DNA from: Methanobacteriota archaeon
GTDB lineage: Archaea; Thermoplasmatota; Poseidoniia; Poseidoniales; Thalassarchaeaceae
Assembly: GCA_002719615.1 (NCBI GenBank)
Contig: PBHZ01000013.1
Span: 7,130 to 14,338 of the forward strand
DNA length: 7,209 bases
Direction of reading: 5' to 3'
In this document: piece by piece, positions 6,453 through 7,209 of the stretch
How the letters are laid out: every line of letters starts with the position of its first letter
How positions within the stretch are numbered: position 1 is the stretch's first letter
Position numbers and translations under genes: made by a program
Notes under the pieces: generated by a model
Told to the model about the DNA's origin: nothing
Databases searched by the model: none
What the model saw: only the letters and a program-made list of their open reading frames with translations

Positions 6453-7209
6453 GGATGCTTTACGAGATAGTCACTGGCTACTCGGTAATCCAATCTGGTG
6501 GGGGCTCGAGGATAATTTACCTCCGGATTTAAGAAATGGCGAAATAAAACCTCCAAAATCTTGGAATTATTCTTCTCCTAGAGAAGATGACGAAGGATGG
6601 AAAAGACAAAGACTAAAACCATTGGCTTATGCTTTACTAAAGCCAATTTCATGGTCTCTTTTTTTCTTAATTATAGTACCTTTACCTTTAGTTTTCAATG
6701 GCCAAACTCCTAATGATCAATTATTTGCATTACTTTTTTTTATTATTTCTTGGTCTCTAGTTATCTATCCTTTGGAAAATTCTCGTTCAAATCAATTATC
6801 TCCTACTACTGGATTTTTTTCATTACCTATCGATTGGGTTTCATTATTTATTGGATTATTTTTATTCCCTTTCCACATACTCCTAGATCCCAGAATAGGT
6901 TGGATTTCATATGTTATTTTCTGGTTTGCAATGTTTAGAACCATAAAAAAAATCCAATTAATGATGAACATCCCTCCTGCCCGAGTCTTACTACCAATTC
7001 TAATTGAAGAATGGGATAGTAGTGTACTGGATAACAAATGGTCAATTAAGAGTAATAAATGGAAGCAAGGATTGATTGCCAATTATCTGCTAAATAATGG
7101 ACATTTGACTATCTCTGGAATATCTAGAGGCAAAGATAAATTTCTCTCTGTTTCTTTTCTCCATAAATCTGGTTTTCTTAATGATCCATTTTTTGAGACA
7201 AACTTAGAT
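6451..7209 (+). CDS. Unrecognised multi-pass membrane protein (3' end outside the window)
   Basis: An open frame of 253 codons running off the window end without a stop. I do not recognise the family. The N-terminal 50 residues are polar and Trp/Pro-rich (HWLLGNPIWWGLEDNLPP at 8-25, then PPKSW). Basic residues KRQRLK (51-56) precede hydrophobic segments at about 66-83, 90-108, 126-145 and 149-163, followed by a basic RTIKK (163-167). The positive-inside rule puts both the N-terminus and the post-163 region in the cytoplasm if all four segments span. Residues 170-253 are mixed and partly basic (KWSIKSNKWKQG at 196-207, SRGKDK at 225-230), with predicted alternating strands and helices, suggesting a soluble cytoplasmic domain. 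The ATG at 6451 is the only plausible start, because in-frame stops lie just upstream at 6421-6432. Codon use and AT content match the neighbours. The overlapping frames at 6750-7082 are shadows of this gene. Confidence 0.8.
   Translation, partial: MDALRDSHWLLGNPIWWGLEDNLPPDLRNGEIKPPKSWNYSSPREDDEGWKRQRLKPLAYALLKPISWSLFFLIIVPLPLVFNGQTPNDQLFALLFFIISWSLVIYPLENSRSNQLSPTTGFFSLPIDWVSLFIGLFLFPFHILLDPRIGWISYVIFWFAMFRTIKKIQLMMNIPPARVLLPILIEEWDSSVLDNKWSIKSNKWKQGLIANYLLNNGHLTISGISRGKDKFLSVSFLHKSGFLNDPFFETNLD

Noticed and set aside
6750..7082. Short frames on both strands at the 3' end of the window
   Set aside because: Both overlap the longer in-frame membrane protein starting at 6451, which is open to the window end and has coherent membrane segments.

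Overview
The window is AT-rich, tightly packed coding DNA built around a glycine cleavage system. I infer a planktonic archaeon, most likely Marine Group II/III-like (Thermoplasmata-related). The reasons are a P-protein split into two genes, AT-rich TATA-like boxes about 25 bases upstream of start codons that lack Shine-Dalgarno sequences, a strong Shine-Dalgarno only at an internal operon gene, very short intergenic gaps, and an EF-hand/OB-fold protein. A low-GC bacterium with split GcvP cannot be excluded from sequence alone; I put about 0.6 on the archaeal reading.

Layout. Positions 1-957 (+) hold the aminomethyltransferase GcvT, whose N-terminus is cut only by the window edge. Positions 981-2561 (+) encode a 526-residue mosaic protein: two canonical EF-hands, a Trp-rich 'NGTY'-like beta region, a possible membrane helix, an acidic linker and a C-terminal OB-fold-like domain. 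Positions 2558-3412 (-) encode an extended short-chain dehydrogenase/epimerase-like protein that overlaps the previous gene tail to tail by 4 bases and lacks the usual glycine-rich and YxxxK signatures. A 117-base divergent region follows. Positions 3530-4897 and 4894-6411 (+) hold gcvPA and gcvPB, overlapping by ATGA, with an excellent ribosome-binding site for gcvPB. From 6451 to the window end (+) runs an unrecognised multi-pass membrane protein with no stop inside the window.

How the genes work together. GcvPA and GcvPB form the PLP-dependent glycine decarboxylase. GcvT takes the aminomethyl group from lipoylated GcvH to tetrahydrofolate. No gcvH or lpd is visible; they must lie outside the window. 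Two genes with no obvious role in glycine catabolism separate gcvT from gcvPAB. No RNA gene, CRISPR array, insertion sequence or prophage feature was seen. The longest stretch without a gene is the 117-base divergent spacer.
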